Of a stretch of DNA of 64,000 nt, positions 9,031 to 19,013 are shown in pieces. This stretch comes from CAVTJL01 sp963828215. GTDB lineage: Bacteria > Pseudomonadota > Alphaproteobacteria > Geminicoccales > Geminicoccaceae. A program made the translations under genes and the position numbers. Where the stretch lies: positions 124,001 to 188,000 of the forward strand of contig CAWHFO010000042.1 of NCBI GenBank assembly GCA_963828215.1, read 5' to 3'. Each line of letters begins with the position of its first letter. The stretch's first letter is position 1. Under the pieces are notes generated by a model, which was not told the origin of the DNA, searched no databases, and was given only the letters and a program-made list of their open reading frames with translations.

Positions 9031-9215
9031 CCGAGCTTCGTCTCGGGGATTGTCTGGTCGACGCCCGCGCCGAAGTCGATGTCCAGCTTGGGGCCGCGTG
9101 AGAGGCAGCGCCACGGCTCGCGGGCGTTGCGCGGCCGGCAGAGCGCCGCCTCGAGAATCGCCCCGTGCTCGGCCTCGACAAAGCGACGCTGGGCCTCAAT
9201 CGCGGGCGGTCTGGC
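9027..9215 (-). pseudogene. FitA-like antitoxin remnant
   Basis: The C-terminal part of a FitA-type ribbon-helix-helix antitoxin is readable: QRRFVEAEHGAILEAAL, matching the AEHRAILE helix of the family, then an acidic tail ending at a TGA that overlaps the toxin ATG. The N-terminal DNA-binding strand cannot be recovered cleanly in any frame. The identity rests on this one helix plus the overlap with the PIN gene. Confidence 0.4.
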
Positions 9216-9356
9216 TGGAGGTCTCAAGTCCCTGCGGGGCAGGCCTCGCGATGGCCGCCCGCGGGCAGGACGCCTAGCCTGCTGGTCATCGAGGCTTCGG
9301 CGCGGCAAAGTGGGAACGACAAAAACACCGCCGATCAGAGGAGGCGACTGTCCGGC

Positions 9357-9847
9357 ATGGCTGCCACCACCGCGCGCCCGCTCCACCACATCGCCATCGG
9401 CGTCGGCGACATCGAGGCTGCCATCCACTGGTATCGGGACGTGCTCGGCTACCGGGTCTTCACCGGCCCGGTCGAGCTGTCCCTCGAGATCGACAGCCGC
9501 GGGCAGTTCCGCGACGTGCTGGGGCCGCGGTTCCGGCGGCTGAAGATCGCGCACCTGTCGACGGGCGGCGGGTGCGGGCTCGAGCTTTTCGAGCCGATCG
9601 ATCCGCCCTTCGAGCGGCGTGCGGAGGACGTGGAGTTCTGGAAGAGCGGCACTTTTCATTTCTGCGTGACCGACCCGGACATCGAGGGGCTCGTGGCCCG
9701 GATCGTCGAGACCGGGGGCGGCAGCTCTCGAAGGTGTGGGACGACCGGCCGCCGCACGATCTCAGGATGGTCTATTGCCAGGACCCCTGGGGCACGCTGA
9801 TAGAAATCCACACCCATCCCTACGAGATCGTGCAGGGCTGGCGCTGA
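9357..9847 (+). CDS. VOC (glyoxalase/bleomycin resistance) family protein, frameshifted
   Basis: About 163 residues. It starts at ATG 9357 with the beta-alpha opening of VOC domains (LHHIAIGVGDIEAAIHWYRD). The second half (SGTFHFCVTDPDIEGLVARI), then after a one-base frame change near 9725 MVYCQDPWGTLIEIHTHPYE, completes two betaalphabetabetabeta units. Candidate metal ligands are His in LHHIAI and the C-terminal Glu in LIEIHTHP. The missing base is probably a C in GGCCAG. Such enzymes catalyse isomerisation, dioxygenation or epimerisation. The substrate cannot be told. Confidence 0.8.
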
Positions 9848-9903
9848 CCGGCGGCGCGGTCGGCCCGGTCACGCGGGGTTGCGTTGCCGTTCCCGCCCCG
9901 CGC

Positions 9904-10680
9904 TCACGCGAAGACGCCGTGGAAGCGGCCGAGGAAGCTTTTCAGGCGGTCGGATTCGGGGTTTTTGAACAGCGCCTCGGGGGGGCCTTGCTGGGCGATG
10001 CGGCCCTGGTCCATGAAGACGACGCGGTGGGCCACCTCGCGGACGAAAAGCATCTCGTGGCTGACGACGAGCATGGTCATGCCGCTTTTGGCCAGGTCCT
10101 GCATGACGCCCAGCACCTCGGCGACCAGCTCGGGGTCGAGGGCGGAGGTCACCTCGTCGAACAGAATGAGCTTGGGCTCCATGGCGACGGCGCGGGCGAT
10201 GGCGACCCTTTGCTGCTGGCCGCCGGAGAGCTGGTAGGGGTAGTGGTCCCGGCGCTCGGCCAAGCCGACGCGGTCGAGCCAGCGCTCCGCGATCTCTTTC
10301 GCCTCGGCCTTGCCCTTGCCCTGCACCTTGGTGAGGCCGAGCATGACGTTGCCGATCGCGGTCATGTGCGGAAAGAGGTTGAACTGCTGGAAGACCATGC
10401 CGATCGTGGCGCGCTGGGCCGAGACCGCGCGCTCGCGGAGACGGCGGCGGCGGGTGCCCACCATTCGGTAGCCGATCGGCACGCCGTCGACGTGGATTTC
10501 TCCCTCCTGATACTCCTCGAGCAGGTTGACGCAGCGGAGGAAGGTGGTCTTGCCCGAGCCCGAGGCGCCGATGAGGGCCACGACCTCGCCCTGCTCGACG
10601 TCCATGTCGATGCCCTTGAGGACCTCGGTGGCCCCGAAGCGCTTGTGGACGTTGCTGGCGTGGAGCAGCGGCTCGGGCAT
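9904..10680 (-). CDS. Polar amino-acid ABC transporter ATP-binding protein
   Basis: A 258-residue ATPase of the GlnQ/HisP class. It has Walker A GASGSGKTT, signature LSGGQQQRVAIARA, Walker B LILFDEVTSALDPE and switch His in VVSHE. The family-specific insertion between residues about 75 and 95 (GTRRRRLRERAVSAQR) is present. It couples cytoplasmic ATP hydrolysis to uptake through the two permeases encoded just upstream. The gene is the last of a four-gene minus-strand operon (binding protein, permease, permease, ATPase) and begins 5 bp after the permease stop. Confidence 0.92.
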   Translation of the reverse strand: MPEPLLHASNVHKRFGATEVLKGIDMDVEQGEVVALIGASGSGKTTFLRCVNLLEEYQEGEIHVDGVPIGYRMVGTRRRRLRERAVSAQRATIGMVFQQFNLFPHMTAIGNVMLGLTKVQGKGKAEAKEIAERWLDRVGLAERRDHYPYQLSGGQQQRVAIARAVAMEPKLILFDEVTSALDPELVAEVLGVMQDLAKSGMTMLVVSHEMLFVREVAHRVVFMDQGRIAQQGPPEALFKNPESDRLKSFLGRFHGVFA

Positions 10681-10685
10681 CGGCG

Positions 10686-11351
10686 TCAGTATCTGAAGTG
10701 GGCGAAGCGGCGCTCGAGCCGTGAGCCGAGCTGCGCGATCGTGAAGTTGAGAATGAAGTAGACGACGGTCGCCGCCAGATAGAACTGAATGATCATGTAG
10801 TTGCGGGCGATCGCCTGCTGGGTGGCCAGCAGCAGCTCGACCACGCCGATGATCGAGAGCAGCGTCGTCGCCTTGACCATCTCGACCGCGGTGTTGATCG
10901 AGGGCGGCAGGACGCGGCGCAGGGCCAGCGGCAGGACGACGTAGCGCAGCCGCTGGGTGAAATGGAGCCCGATCGCCTTGGCGGCCTCGGTCTGGCCCTG
11001 CGGCAGCAATTCGATGGCCCCGCGCATCGTCTCCGCCATGTGGGCGGTGCAGAAGCCCGCGAGCGCGATGACCCCGGCCCAGAAGGACGAGATGTTGATC
11101 TTGAACAGGGCCAGCCCGTAGTACCAGAAGAGGATCAGCACCAGCACCGGAATGCCGCGCATGATGTCGACATAGCCGCGCATCGCCCAGCGGAGCGGGC
11201 GCCATCCGTAGACGAGGGCGAAGCCGCCCAGCACGCCGAGGACAGCGCCGATGGCGATGACGATGACGGAGATCTCGGCGGTGGCCCACAAGCCTTGGAG
11301 CAGCGAGTAGCGCGCGATCCAGACCTCGCTCCAGAAGGTGTGCCGGGCCAT
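10686..11351 (-). CDS. Polar amino-acid ABC transporter permease (HisM/GlnP type)
   Basis: A 221-residue inner-membrane protein with five hydrophobic helices and the EAA loop (EAAKAIGLHFTQRLRYVVLP) that docks on the ATPase. The opening RYSLLQGLWATAEISVIVIA is typical of the HisMQ/GlnP permease fold (TIGR01726 type). It pairs with the permease encoded 18 bp upstream to make the heterodimeric channel. Intact. Confidence 0.9.
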   Translation of the reverse strand: MARHTFWSEVWIARYSLLQGLWATAEISVIVIAIGAVLGVLGGFALVYGWRPLRWAMRGYVDIMRGIPVLVLILFWYYGLALFKINISSFWAGVIALAGFCTAHMAETMRGAIELLPQGQTEAAKAIGLHFTQRLRYVVLPLALRRVLPPSINTAVEMVKATTLLSIIGVVELLLATQQAIARNYMIIQFYLAATVVYFILNFTIAQLGSRLERRFAHFRY

Positions 11352-11369
11352 GATCCTCTCGGCCCCGGC

Positions 11370-12038
11370 CTAGCGGATCGACGCGTAGCGGCGCTCGACG
11401 GCCCGAAGGGCCAGCGCAATGGCGTAGCAGGTCACGAGATAAAGGCCGCTGGCGGTGAGCCAGGCCTCCATGACGCGGAAGGTGTTGGCGTTGATCTGCC
11501 GGGCCGTGAAGGTGAGCTCGGGCACGGCGATGGCCGCGGCGAGCGAGGTGTCCTTGAAGAGCGAGATGAGATTGTTGCTGATCGAGGGCAGCGTGATCCG
11601 GAACATGACCGGCAGGACGACCCAGAGCTGGCGCTGGACGGGCCTGAGGCCGATGGCCCTGGCGGCGTCCTGATACTGGGCGGGGATCGAGGCGAGGCCG
11701 GCGCGGAACACCTCGCACATATAGGCCGCGGCGTAGATCGAGAGCGTCAGGATGAAGGACTGGAACTTGTCGAAGGAGCGGATGCCGAGCTCGGGGAGAC
11801 CGAAATAGACGAAGAAGATGACCAGCAGCAGCGGCGTGCAGCGCATCAGCTCGACATAGCCCCAGACGAGCCAGTCGAGCCAGCCGATCCTGGAGGTGCG
11901 GCCATAGGCCAGGAGCAGCCCGAGCAGCGAGCCGATGATCAAGGAGACGACGGCGAGGCCGAGGCCCAGGAGGAGCCCGTCGGCCAGCTTGTCGGCATTG
12001 CGCCAGATGACCGACCAGTTGAACTGATACTGGATCAA
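11370..12038 (-). CDS. Polar amino-acid ABC transporter permease
   Basis: A 222-residue second permease of the amino-acid importer. The N-terminal segment (WRNADKLADGLLLGLGLAVV) and the EAA-type loop (DAARAIGLRPVQRQLWVVLP) identify the family. It has five predicted membrane helices and is intact. It follows the binding-protein gene after a 49-bp gap that holds a strong stem-loop, so it may be expressed at a lower level than the binding protein. Confidence 0.9.
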   Translation of the reverse strand: MIQYQFNWSVIWRNADKLADGLLLGLGLAVVSLIIGSLLGLLLAYGRTSRIGWLDWLVWGYVELMRCTPLLLVIFFVYFGLPELGIRSFDKFQSFILTLSIYAAAYMCEVFRAGLASIPAQYQDAARAIGLRPVQRQLWVVLPVMFRITLPSISNNLISLFKDTSLAAAIAVPELTFTARQINANTFRVMEAWLTASGLYLVTCYAIALALRAVERRYASIR

Positions 12039-12055
12039 GGGCCCCCGCTCCCGAG

Positions 12056-12078
12056 GGGGCGGCGTCGGCCGCCGCCCC
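12056..12078 (-). promoter_or_regulatory. Intercistronic stem-loop between binding-protein and permease genes
   Basis: Perfect 9-bp inverted repeat (GGGGCGGCG / CGCCGCCCC) with a 5-base loop, lying 9 bp after the binding-protein stop. There is no T-tract, so it is more likely an mRNA-stabilising or partially terminating hairpin than a full terminator. Confidence 0.6.
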
Positions 12079-12087
12079 GCCGGCTGC

Positions 12088-12996
12088 TCAGGAGAACTCG
12101 GCCGGGAAGCCCACCTTCGGCGTCGCGAGGTCGATGCCGAACCATTTCTTGTAGGAAGCCTGGAAGGTCGCGAAGTCGACCCCCATCATGCCTTCCTTGT
12201 AGACCGTGTTGACCCAGTTGAGCCAGACCTGGTCACCGGGCTTCACGGCCGAGGCGTAGGAGTTGGGCATCCAGCCGTAGCCGGCGTCGAGGTAGCGCCC
12301 CGGGGTCTGGGCCATCAGCCAGCGCATGGCCGACTGGTCGGCCTGGTAGGCGTCGACGCGACCGGCGTTCAGCGCCTGGAGCGTCGAATCGGGGCTGTCG
12401 AACTGGTCGACCTTGGCCTTCGGCAGCCCGGCGTGGATCCAGTCCTCGATGAAGACGTTCTGCATGGCGCCGACCGTGACGTTGGAGCCGGCCTTGAGCA
12501 GGTCGTCGAACGTCTTGAACTTGCCGTTGTCCGCCATCAGCAGCAGGCCGATGCCTTCGCGGTAGTAGGGGATGGTGAACTCGACCTGCTGGGCGCGGCC
12601 GGGCGTGACCGTCATCCACTGGCAGATGACGTCGACCTTGTCGGTGATCAGGCTCGGAATGCGCGCGTCGGAGCCCTGCAGCACGAACTCGACCTTCTCG
12701 GGATCGTCGAACAGGTTCTTCGCGAGCAGATGGGCGAGGTCGATGTCCATGCCGACGAGCTTGCCGGTGTCGTCCTCGAAGTGCCAGGGCGGATTGGTCG
12801 AGCCCGTGCCGACGATCAGATGGCCGCGATCCAGGACCTGATGCAGCTTGCTCTTCGAGACGTCGACGAGCTGGGCCTGGGCCTTGGCCGGCAGCAGCAG
12901 CGAGGCGGCGGCCCCGGCGATCGTGCCGACCGCGGCACCGGCGCTGACCAGCGCCCGACGGCTCACCCCGCCGCCCTCAACGGTTCTGTCGGTCAT
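12088..12996 (-). CDS. Polar amino-acid ABC transporter substrate-binding protein
   Basis: A 302-residue periplasmic binding protein of family 3 (SBP_bac_3). It begins at ATG 12996, preceded by GGAGTGGGAGAG. The N-terminus has a twin-arginine-like signal (SRRALVSAG followed by a hydrophobic stretch ending AKAQA), suggesting Tat export. The mature part shows the family motif GMDIDLAHLLAKNLF and the hinge regions FTIPYYREGIGLLL and LNAGRVDAYQADQS. It delivers a polar amino acid or opine to the two permeases. First gene of the operon, intact. Confidence 0.9.
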   Translation of the reverse strand: MTDRTVEGGGVSRRALVSAGAAVGTIAGAAASLLLPAKAQAQLVDVSKSKLHQVLDRGHLIVGTGSTNPPWHFEDDTGKLVGMDIDLAHLLAKNLFDDPEKVEFVLQGSDARIPSLITDKVDVICQWMTVTPGRAQQVEFTIPYYREGIGLLLMADNGKFKTFDDLLKAGSNVTVGAMQNVFIEDWIHAGLPKAKVDQFDSPDSTLQALNAGRVDAYQADQSAMRWLMAQTPGRYLDAGYGWMPNSYASAVKPGDQVWLNWVNTVYKEGMMGVDFATFQASYKKWFGIDLATPKVGFPAEFS

Positions 12997-13135
12997 GCTC
13001 TCCCACTCCATTTGTGCGGACCGGACGATAGCGTCCCGTCCTCCTTCGTTGAGCCGGACACCAGCACAGCCCGCTCCGGCAGCGCAAGGACAAAGGCACC
13101 AGGGCCGGGCACCGGGCAGCCGATCGGGCGGTCGA

Positions 13136-14320
13136 TCAGCCGAGAGTCTCGCGCAGGCGCCCGGCCAGGATCGGCACGTCGTCCGGACGCAGGCAGGTGG
13201 GATTGACGAGAAGCCGGCCGGCTGCGAGCTCGACCGGATCGAGATGCACCGCAGGCGCGCCGGTCACCAGCCCGCGGTAGAGATCGGCCGCGCGCATGCG
13301 GGCGGGGTCGACCTCGAGCACGAGCGTCGGTATCGGCCCGCCGGCTCGCAGGGTCAGGCCGAGGCCGGGGAGATCCCCGACCCCGCGGCGTATCTCCTCG
13401 AGCAGGGCCAGCCAGCGGGTGCGCCGCACCTCGTCGCCTTCCGCGACGAACAGCTCGAGGGCGGTCAGCAGGCCCACGACCTGCTCCTTGCCGACCTTGG
13501 CGCTGCGGCCGATGCCGTGCGGCGGCAGGCCTTTCAGAAGCCGGCGATCGATGAAGGCGGGGGGCGGACCGAAAGCGGCTTCGGGATAGTCCATGTCGAG
13601 CATCTGGAGCGCCGCCGCGGCGATCAGGTCGCGCCGGCCGCAGAGGATGCCGCTCGCCTGCGGCCCGCCGATGGCCTTGCCGCCGCTGAAGGCGACGAGA
13701 TCGGCCCCGGCGGCGATGAAAGACAAAAGATTGGCGGCCGGGGGGAGCTGGGCCGCCGCATCGACGACGACAGGGATCTTGCGGGCGTGGGCCACCTCGA
13801 CCACGGCCTCGAGCGCCGGCCGGCTGTTCGGGTCGGCCACATAGTGGACGGCGGCCGTGCGCTCGCCGATGGCTTCCTCGATCTCCCAGGGCTCGGCGTC
13901 GCGCACCCCCGCCCCGGCATAGCGGTCGGGCAGGCCGACCTCGACGATGCGGGCGCCGGTGGCGCGGATCGCATGGTCGTACTGGTTGCGCTGGCTGCGG
14001 ACCATGACGACCTCGTCGTCGAGGCCCTCCAGGTCCGGCAGGCGCGCCATGGCGGCGGGGTCGAGCCCGGTGATGCAGGCGGCCGTGCCGATGAGAAGGC
14101 CCGCCGCGGCCCCGTTGGTGACGAGCCCGGCCTCGGCGCCCGTATGCTGCGCGATGATCGCCGAGGCCCGCGCCTGCAGCTCGAGGACATCGACGCAAAA
14201 GGAGGTCGCCTCGGCCATGGCGGCGGCCACCTCGGGTCGCATGAGACCTCCGGAGAGACGGGTGGCCGGGCCCTTGGCATTGACGATCGGCCGGATGCCG
14301 AGCCGCTCGTAGACGCTCAT
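13136..14320 (-). CDS. SelA/DgaE-like PLP-dependent enzyme
   Basis: A 394-residue fold-type I PLP enzyme related to selenocysteine synthase SelA and D-glucosaminate-6-phosphate ammonia-lyase. The start at ATG 14320 is preceded by AAGGAAAAAAGG. The cofactor Asp is D187 in VVVDAAAQLPP and the Schiff-base lysine K215 in FSGGKAIGGPQAS. SelA itself is excluded because no selB, selD or selC is in view and the N-terminal SelA domain is absent. Beta-elimination or racemisation of an amino acid or amino sugar acid is the family role. It ends 124 bp from the amino-acid importer operon, on the same strand, so it may act on the imported compound. Confidence 0.8.
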   Translation of the reverse strand: MSVYERLGIRPIVNAKGPATRLSGGLMRPEVAAAMAEATSFCVDVLELQARASAIIAQHTGAEAGLVTNGAAAGLLIGTAACITGLDPAAMARLPDLEGLDDEVVMVRSQRNQYDHAIRATGARIVEVGLPDRYAGAGVRDAEPWEIEEAIGERTAAVHYVADPNSRPALEAVVEVAHARKIPVVVDAAAQLPPAANLLSFIAAGADLVAFSGGKAIGGPQASGILCGRRDLIAAAALQMLDMDYPEAAFGPPPAFIDRRLLKGLPPHGIGRSAKVGKEQVVGLLTALELFVAEGDEVRRTRWLALLEEIRRGVGDLPGLGLTLRAGGPIPTLVLEVDPARMRAADLYRGLVTGAPAVHLDPVELAAGRLLVNPTCLRPDDVPILAGRLRETLG

Positions 14321-14504
14321 CCTTTTTTCCTTTGTCGCCGGCTGGGTGCTCAGTGGCAGTTTAGTGACCGTTGTGTGACACGCGTTGACGGGCCTCGAGG
14401 CGTCTGCCATCAGATTGCCACGACGAGTCGATAAATGGGAGGTCGATCGGGCGCGCCTGCCAAGCGACGCACGGCTCCGTGCCCGAGGAAACGGGAGACG
14501 AGCG

Positions 14505-15875
14505 ATGAGGCGCTTCACCGGCCTGGCGGCGGCTGCCGCCCTGGGTCTTCTCGCGCTGGGCGCATCCGTCGCGCCGTCGCGGGCGGACGAGGTCACGATC
14601 AAGATGTGGACCTGGGCCGATCGGTCCGGCCCGCTCAGGAGCGGCAACATCGTCGCCGCCGGCAAGCAGCTCAACGAGATGCTGGCGGCGTCCGGCTCCG
14701 CCACGCGGGTCAAGGTCGACGTCTACGAGGACAATGCCGACGGGTTCGACACCGACGCGCTGACGCTCCTCAAGGCGTTCGCGGTGAACAAGGGCCCCGA
14801 CCTCTACGTGGCCGCGCACGAGTGGATCGGCGAGTTCGCCCGCAACGGCTACGCGATGGATCTGGACAAGGTCGTCGCCGACAACAAATGGGCCTTCGGC
14901 GACGTCGTCCCGGTGCTGTGGAACGCGACCAAGTATCAAGGGAAGATCTACGCGATCCCGCAGGACACCGAGGTCCGCATGATCTTCTACGACAAGGACA
15001 TGCTCCGGAAGATCGGCAAGTCCGAGGAGTTCATCGACAGCCTGCCCGCCAAGGTCGACAGCGGCGAGATTACCGCCGAGGACTGGGGCAAGCTCGTGAA
15101 GGAGGTCGTCGACAAGGGTGGGGCCAAGCTCGGCCAGCTGCACCGCCCCAATGTGGGGCCCGACTATCTCGATGTCCTTCGCCGCCTTCGGCGTCCAGTG
15201 GCAGGACCCCAAGACTGGCAAGCTGCTTCTCCAGACCAAGCCGATGGAGAAGGCGCTCGAGTGGTTCAACTGGATGGCCCGCAACAATGCCACGCCGCCC
15301 GACAACACGGCGATGTCCTGGGACGACATCCAGAACGCGTTCAAGCAGGGCCGGGCCTTCGCCTACCATCACGGCATCTGGACGATGAGCTGGCAGCTCG
15401 GCGACCATGACGGCGCCACCTGGCCGACCGACGAGGCCGGCTATTTCCACAAGATCGGCTGGATCCCGATGCCCGCCGGCGAGAAGGGCGGCAAGCCCAC
15501 CAACCTCTCCCATCCGGTCGTCTACGTCGTGAACCCCAAGTCGCCGCACGCCGACCTCGCCGCCCAGCTCGTGGCGATCGCGACGCTGCCCTACTACAAT
15601 GTGGCGCACGCCGTCGGCAGCTATCATCTCTCGGTGCTGAACGGCGCCAAGGCGATGCCGGACTACAAGAGCGTCTGGCCGCTGGCGATGGCCTCGGACA
15701 TGCTGCCCGACACGAGCTTCATGCCCAGCCACCCCGACTTCGCCAAGTACAACGCGGTCCTCTTCAAGGCGCTCCAGGGCGTCGAGACCGGACGGCTGTC
15801 GCCGAGGACGCCGTCGCGTTCCTCCAGGACGAGCTGCAGAGCGAGATCGGCGACCAGCTCGAGATCGTCGAGTGA
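14505..15875 (+). CDS. Carbohydrate/glycerol-phosphate ABC transporter substrate-binding protein, frameshifted
   Basis: A family 1 periplasmic binding protein of about 455 residues. It starts at ATG 14505 with a Sec signal (AAAALGLLALGASVAPSRA). The mature N-terminus (VTIKMWTWADRSG) and GPDLYVAAHEWIGEFA are typical of SBP_bac_1. The frame changes near 15165 and again near 15795 (a missing G in TCGGCC). The true end is QDELQSEIGDQLEIVE with TGA at 15873. As the first gene of an arrangement SBP-permease-permease-ATPase-GDPD, which matches ugpBAECQ, it probably binds a glycerol-3-phosphate-type or sugar ligand. The sequence alone does not prove the ligand. Confidence 0.8.
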
Positions 15876-15886
15876 GCCTGGTCTCT

Positions 15887-15913
15887 GCCCCGGAGCGCCA
15901 GCCTCTCCGGGGC
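15887..15913 (+). promoter_or_regulatory. Intercistronic stem-loop after binding-protein gene
   Basis: Perfect 9-bp inverted repeat GCCCCGGAG / CTCCGGGGC with a 9-base loop, 11 bp after the binding-protein stop and 11 bp before the permease ATG. It occupies the same position as the hairpin in the other ABC operons here. Confidence 0.55.
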
Positions 15914-15924
15914 GAACGCCCGGG

Positions 15925-16840
15925 ATGACCGATCTCGCCCTGAGCGCGCGTCGCCGCCGCCGCGCCAACATGGCGATCTTCCTGGGGCCGGCGGTGCTGC
16001 TGCTGGCGCTCTTCTTCCTGCTGCCCGTCCTTCTGAACATCGGCCTCGCCTTCACCGACATGGGCCGGAATCTCAAGGTCACGGGCCTGACGCTCCACAA
16101 TTTCGAGCGGATGCTGACCGGCGACCGCCTGCTCGGGCACGTGCTGACCACGACGCTGATCTACGTCGTCGGCACGCTTCTGATCTTCAACACTGGATTC
16201 GCCCTGGTCCTGGCCGTGACCACGACTTCCCTGCCGCCCAAGGGCGGGGCGTTTTTCAGGGCGATCTGGCTCCTGCCGCGGATGAGCCCCTCCGTGGTCT
16301 ATGCGCTTCTCTGGAAATGGGCGATCTCGCCGACGCCGTCGGGCCTGATCAACCAGTTCCTGGGCCTGGTCGGCCTGCCCCGCCTGGACTTCATGAACCA
16401 GGCACCGCTGGTGCTGATCATCGTCCTCAACGGCTTCATCGGCGCCTCGCTCGGCATGATCATCCTGACCAGCGCCATCCGGGCAATTCCCGAGCATCTT
16501 CCACCCGGCCCGGGTCGACGGCGCCGGCGGCCTTTCCGTCATCCGCCACGTCGTGCTGCCCGCGATCCGCTGGCCGCTGTCCTTCATCACGGTGTTCCAG
16601 ACGCTCGCCCTCCTGGTGAGCTTCGAATATATCTGGCTCGTCACCGACGGCGGCCCGTTCTACGACACCACCGTCTATGCCCTCTATGTCTACAAGCGCG
16701 CCTTCGGGAACGGGGAGTATGCCTACGGCGCCGCCCTGGCCCTCGGGCTCGTCCTGATCGGCATCGTCTCCTCCCTGGCGCTGTGGCGCTTCATGGACAT
16801 GCGCTCGCTCCTCCAGCGGCCACGGATCGAGGTCCAGTGA
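15925..16840 (+). CDS. Carbohydrate ABC transporter permease (UgpA/MalF type), frameshifted
   Basis: About 305 residues with six membrane helices (first LGPAVLLLALFFLLPVLLNI). The coupling loop is split by a frame change near 16495: AIRAIPEHL continues as FHPARVDGAGG in another frame, restoring the EAA motif (ARVDGA). After that the sequence runs intact to SLLQRPRIEVQ. Two bases, probably CT of a CTCT repeat, seem to be missing. It forms the inner-membrane channel with the next gene, whose GTG start overlaps this stop (GTGA). Confidence 0.82.
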
Positions 16841-17905
16841 CGACCGCGACCGCCCTTCGGACGGAGGACTGGGCCCGCGTCGTTCAGCGGAGCCGGCGGC
16901 GGCAGCAGTGGGGCACCGGCTTTCTCTACGGCTTTCTCACGTTTGCCTCGCTGCCCGTCATCATCCCCTATTTCTGGCTCGTCACGCTCGCCTTCTCGGC
17001 CCGCGGCGGAACGGACACCGTTGTTCTCTGGCGCACGCTCGCCGTGGTGGCGCCGGCAGTGCTCCTCTGGGCCCTGCTCGGGCCGGTCTGCGCCAACCGG
17101 GCGATACGACGCCGCGCGCGGCTCGCCCTCCTCACGGCTGCCGTGGCAACGCTGGCGATCTGGATCGGCCCGGCCTGCACCTCGACAAATGGCAATACGT
17201 CTGGAATCGCGCGTTCGGCAGCACGCTCAAGGAGCGCCCGAGCGGCGCCGGGCTGCAGTTCCCCAACGTCTGGAAAGCCTTCGGCAACTCGCTCGTCCTG
17301 GCCGTCTCGGTGATGGCCATCGTCGTCCTGGTGGCGACCCTCGCCGGCTACTACCTGTCTCGCTTCGCCTTCGCCGGCCGGGCCGGCCTCCTGAAAAGCC
17401 TGCTGGTGCTCTACTCGTTTCCGGCGATGACCCTCGTCATCCCGATCTTTCTTCTCATGTACTGGACCGGGCTGCTCGACACGCTGGTCGGCGTGATCCT
17501 CGTCGTCGCCACCCTCGAGCTACCCTGCGCGATCTTAGTCATGAAGGGCTTCTTCGACAGGGTGCCTTGGGACATCGAGATGAGCGCCATGACCGACGGC
17601 GCCTCGCGCCGCCAGGTTTTTGTCCTCATCGTGCTGCCGCAGGTGCCCGCTTCGGCATGCTGGCCGTCGGCATCTTCGCCTTCCTCCGCGGCTGGGAGGA
17701 CTATGTCTTCGTCCGCACCCTCCTGATCGGCAAGAACAACTGGGTCATCATCTCTTATCTCTTCTGGGTCTCGCAGGACATCATGGGGGTGGACTACGGC
17801 ATCGTCACCGCCGTCGGCCTGATGTACCTGCTGCCGGCTCTGGTTCTCTATATCGCCACCCAGAAATACCTGACCCAGATGACCGTCGGCGGCATCAAAG
17901 GTTGA
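16837..17905 (+). CDS. Carbohydrate ABC transporter permease (UgpE/MalG type) with extra N-terminal membrane segments, frameshifted
   Basis: Starts at GTG 16837, overlapping the previous stop. The C-terminal two thirds are a normal MalG-type permease (NSLVLAVSVMAIVVLVATLA, coupling loop PWDIEMSAMTDGASRRQV, end LTQMTVGGIKG). The N-terminal third is longer than usual: after the first helix come two further hydrophobic stretches (TLAVVAPAVLLWALLGPVCA and LALLTAAVATLAIWIGP, about residues 65-112) before the conserved core. The product would therefore have about eight helices instead of six. Frame changes occur near 17175 and 17640. Confidence 0.8.
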
Positions 17906-17928
17906 GCCCGATGCGGGAGCCCTGATCC

Positions 17929-19013
17929 ATGGCACGCGTCGAAGCTCAAGGGGCTGGCGAAACAGTGGGGCGACGTGGTCGCGGTCGAGCCGACGGATCT
18001 CGCCATCGGCGACGGTGAGATCGTCGCCATCCTGGGGCCGTCGGGTTGCGGCAAGTCGACGACGCTGTTCATGCTGGCCGGCATCTACGCGCCCTCGGGC
18101 GGCGAGATCCGCTTCGACGACGCCGTCGTCAACGACGTCGAGGCCAAGGACCGAAACATCGGCATCGTCTTCCAGTCCTACGCGCTCTACCCGCACATGA
18201 CCGCGCGCGAGAACATCGTCATGTTCCCGCTGCGCTTCAAGGGCGTGCCCAGAACGCCAAGGCGCGGCGGCGGGCCGAGGAGACGGCCGAGCTGGTCCGG
18301 ATCCGTGAGCTTCTGGACCGGAAGCCCTCCGAGCTGTCCGGCGGCCAGCAGCAGCGGGTGGCGCTCGCCCGGGCCCTGGTCAAGGAGCCCCAACTCCTCC
18401 TGCTCGACGAGCCGCTCTCGAACCTGGACGCGAGCCTCAGGCTCACCATGCGCTCGGAGATCCGCCGCCTGCAGCGGCGCCTCGCCGTCACGACCATCCT
18501 CGTGACCCACGACCAGACCGAGGCGACGACGATGGCCGACCGCATCGTCTGCATGAGCCGCGGCCGCATCGAGCAGGTCGGCCAAGCCGACGACCTCTAT
18601 CATCGCCCGAACAGCCTCTTCGTCGCGAGCTTCATCGGCTCGCCGCCCATCAACCTGATCGACGGCGCGGTCGGCGGCGGCCAGGTGGGCATCGACCAGA
18701 CGAGCCTGCAACTGACCGTCCGCCAAGGACGGCCCGATCGTGCTCGGTCTCCGGCCGAAGAAGGTCCGCCTGGTGAGGGCCCCCTCCCCGGCCGGGTCGA
18801 GGGATCGAGCCCCTCGGTCGCGAGACGCTCTATGTCCTCGAGACGCCGTTCGGCCTGCTCGGGCGCTGGCGGCGGGCGCCACACCCGGCTTCAGGCTCGG
18901 GACCAGCTTCTTTTTCCTTGTCGTCGCGCTGCTGTCGACACGGCGAGCGGGGCGGCTGGAGCAGGTGGCGCTGGCGAGACGGCGTGCCAACGGCGAGGAA
19001 AAAACCTCGCTGA
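17929..19013 (+). CDS. Carbohydrate ABC transporter ATP-binding protein (UgpC/MalK type), multiply frameshifted
   Basis: Starts at ATG 17929 (MARVE, continuing in another frame as LKGLAKQWGDVVAVEP). It has Walker A GPSGCGKST, Q-loop FQSYALYPHM, signature LSGGQQQRVALARAL, Walker B LLLLDEPLSNLD and H-loop VTHDQ. A C-terminal TOBE/MOI-like domain (PIVLGLRPKKVRL, GIEPLGRETLYVLETPFGLL) follows in fragments. At least five frame changes are needed (near 17945, 18250, 18730, 18780 and 18890), the densest cluster in the window. The proposed stop at 19011 overlaps nothing and is followed at once by the GTG of the next gene. It is the only sugar-type ABC ATPase of this class in the window. Confidence 0.75.

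Noticed and set aside
13136..14320. Selenocysteine synthase selA
   Set aside because: The N-terminal SelA domain is absent, the protein is shorter than SelA, and no selB, selC or selD lies nearby.
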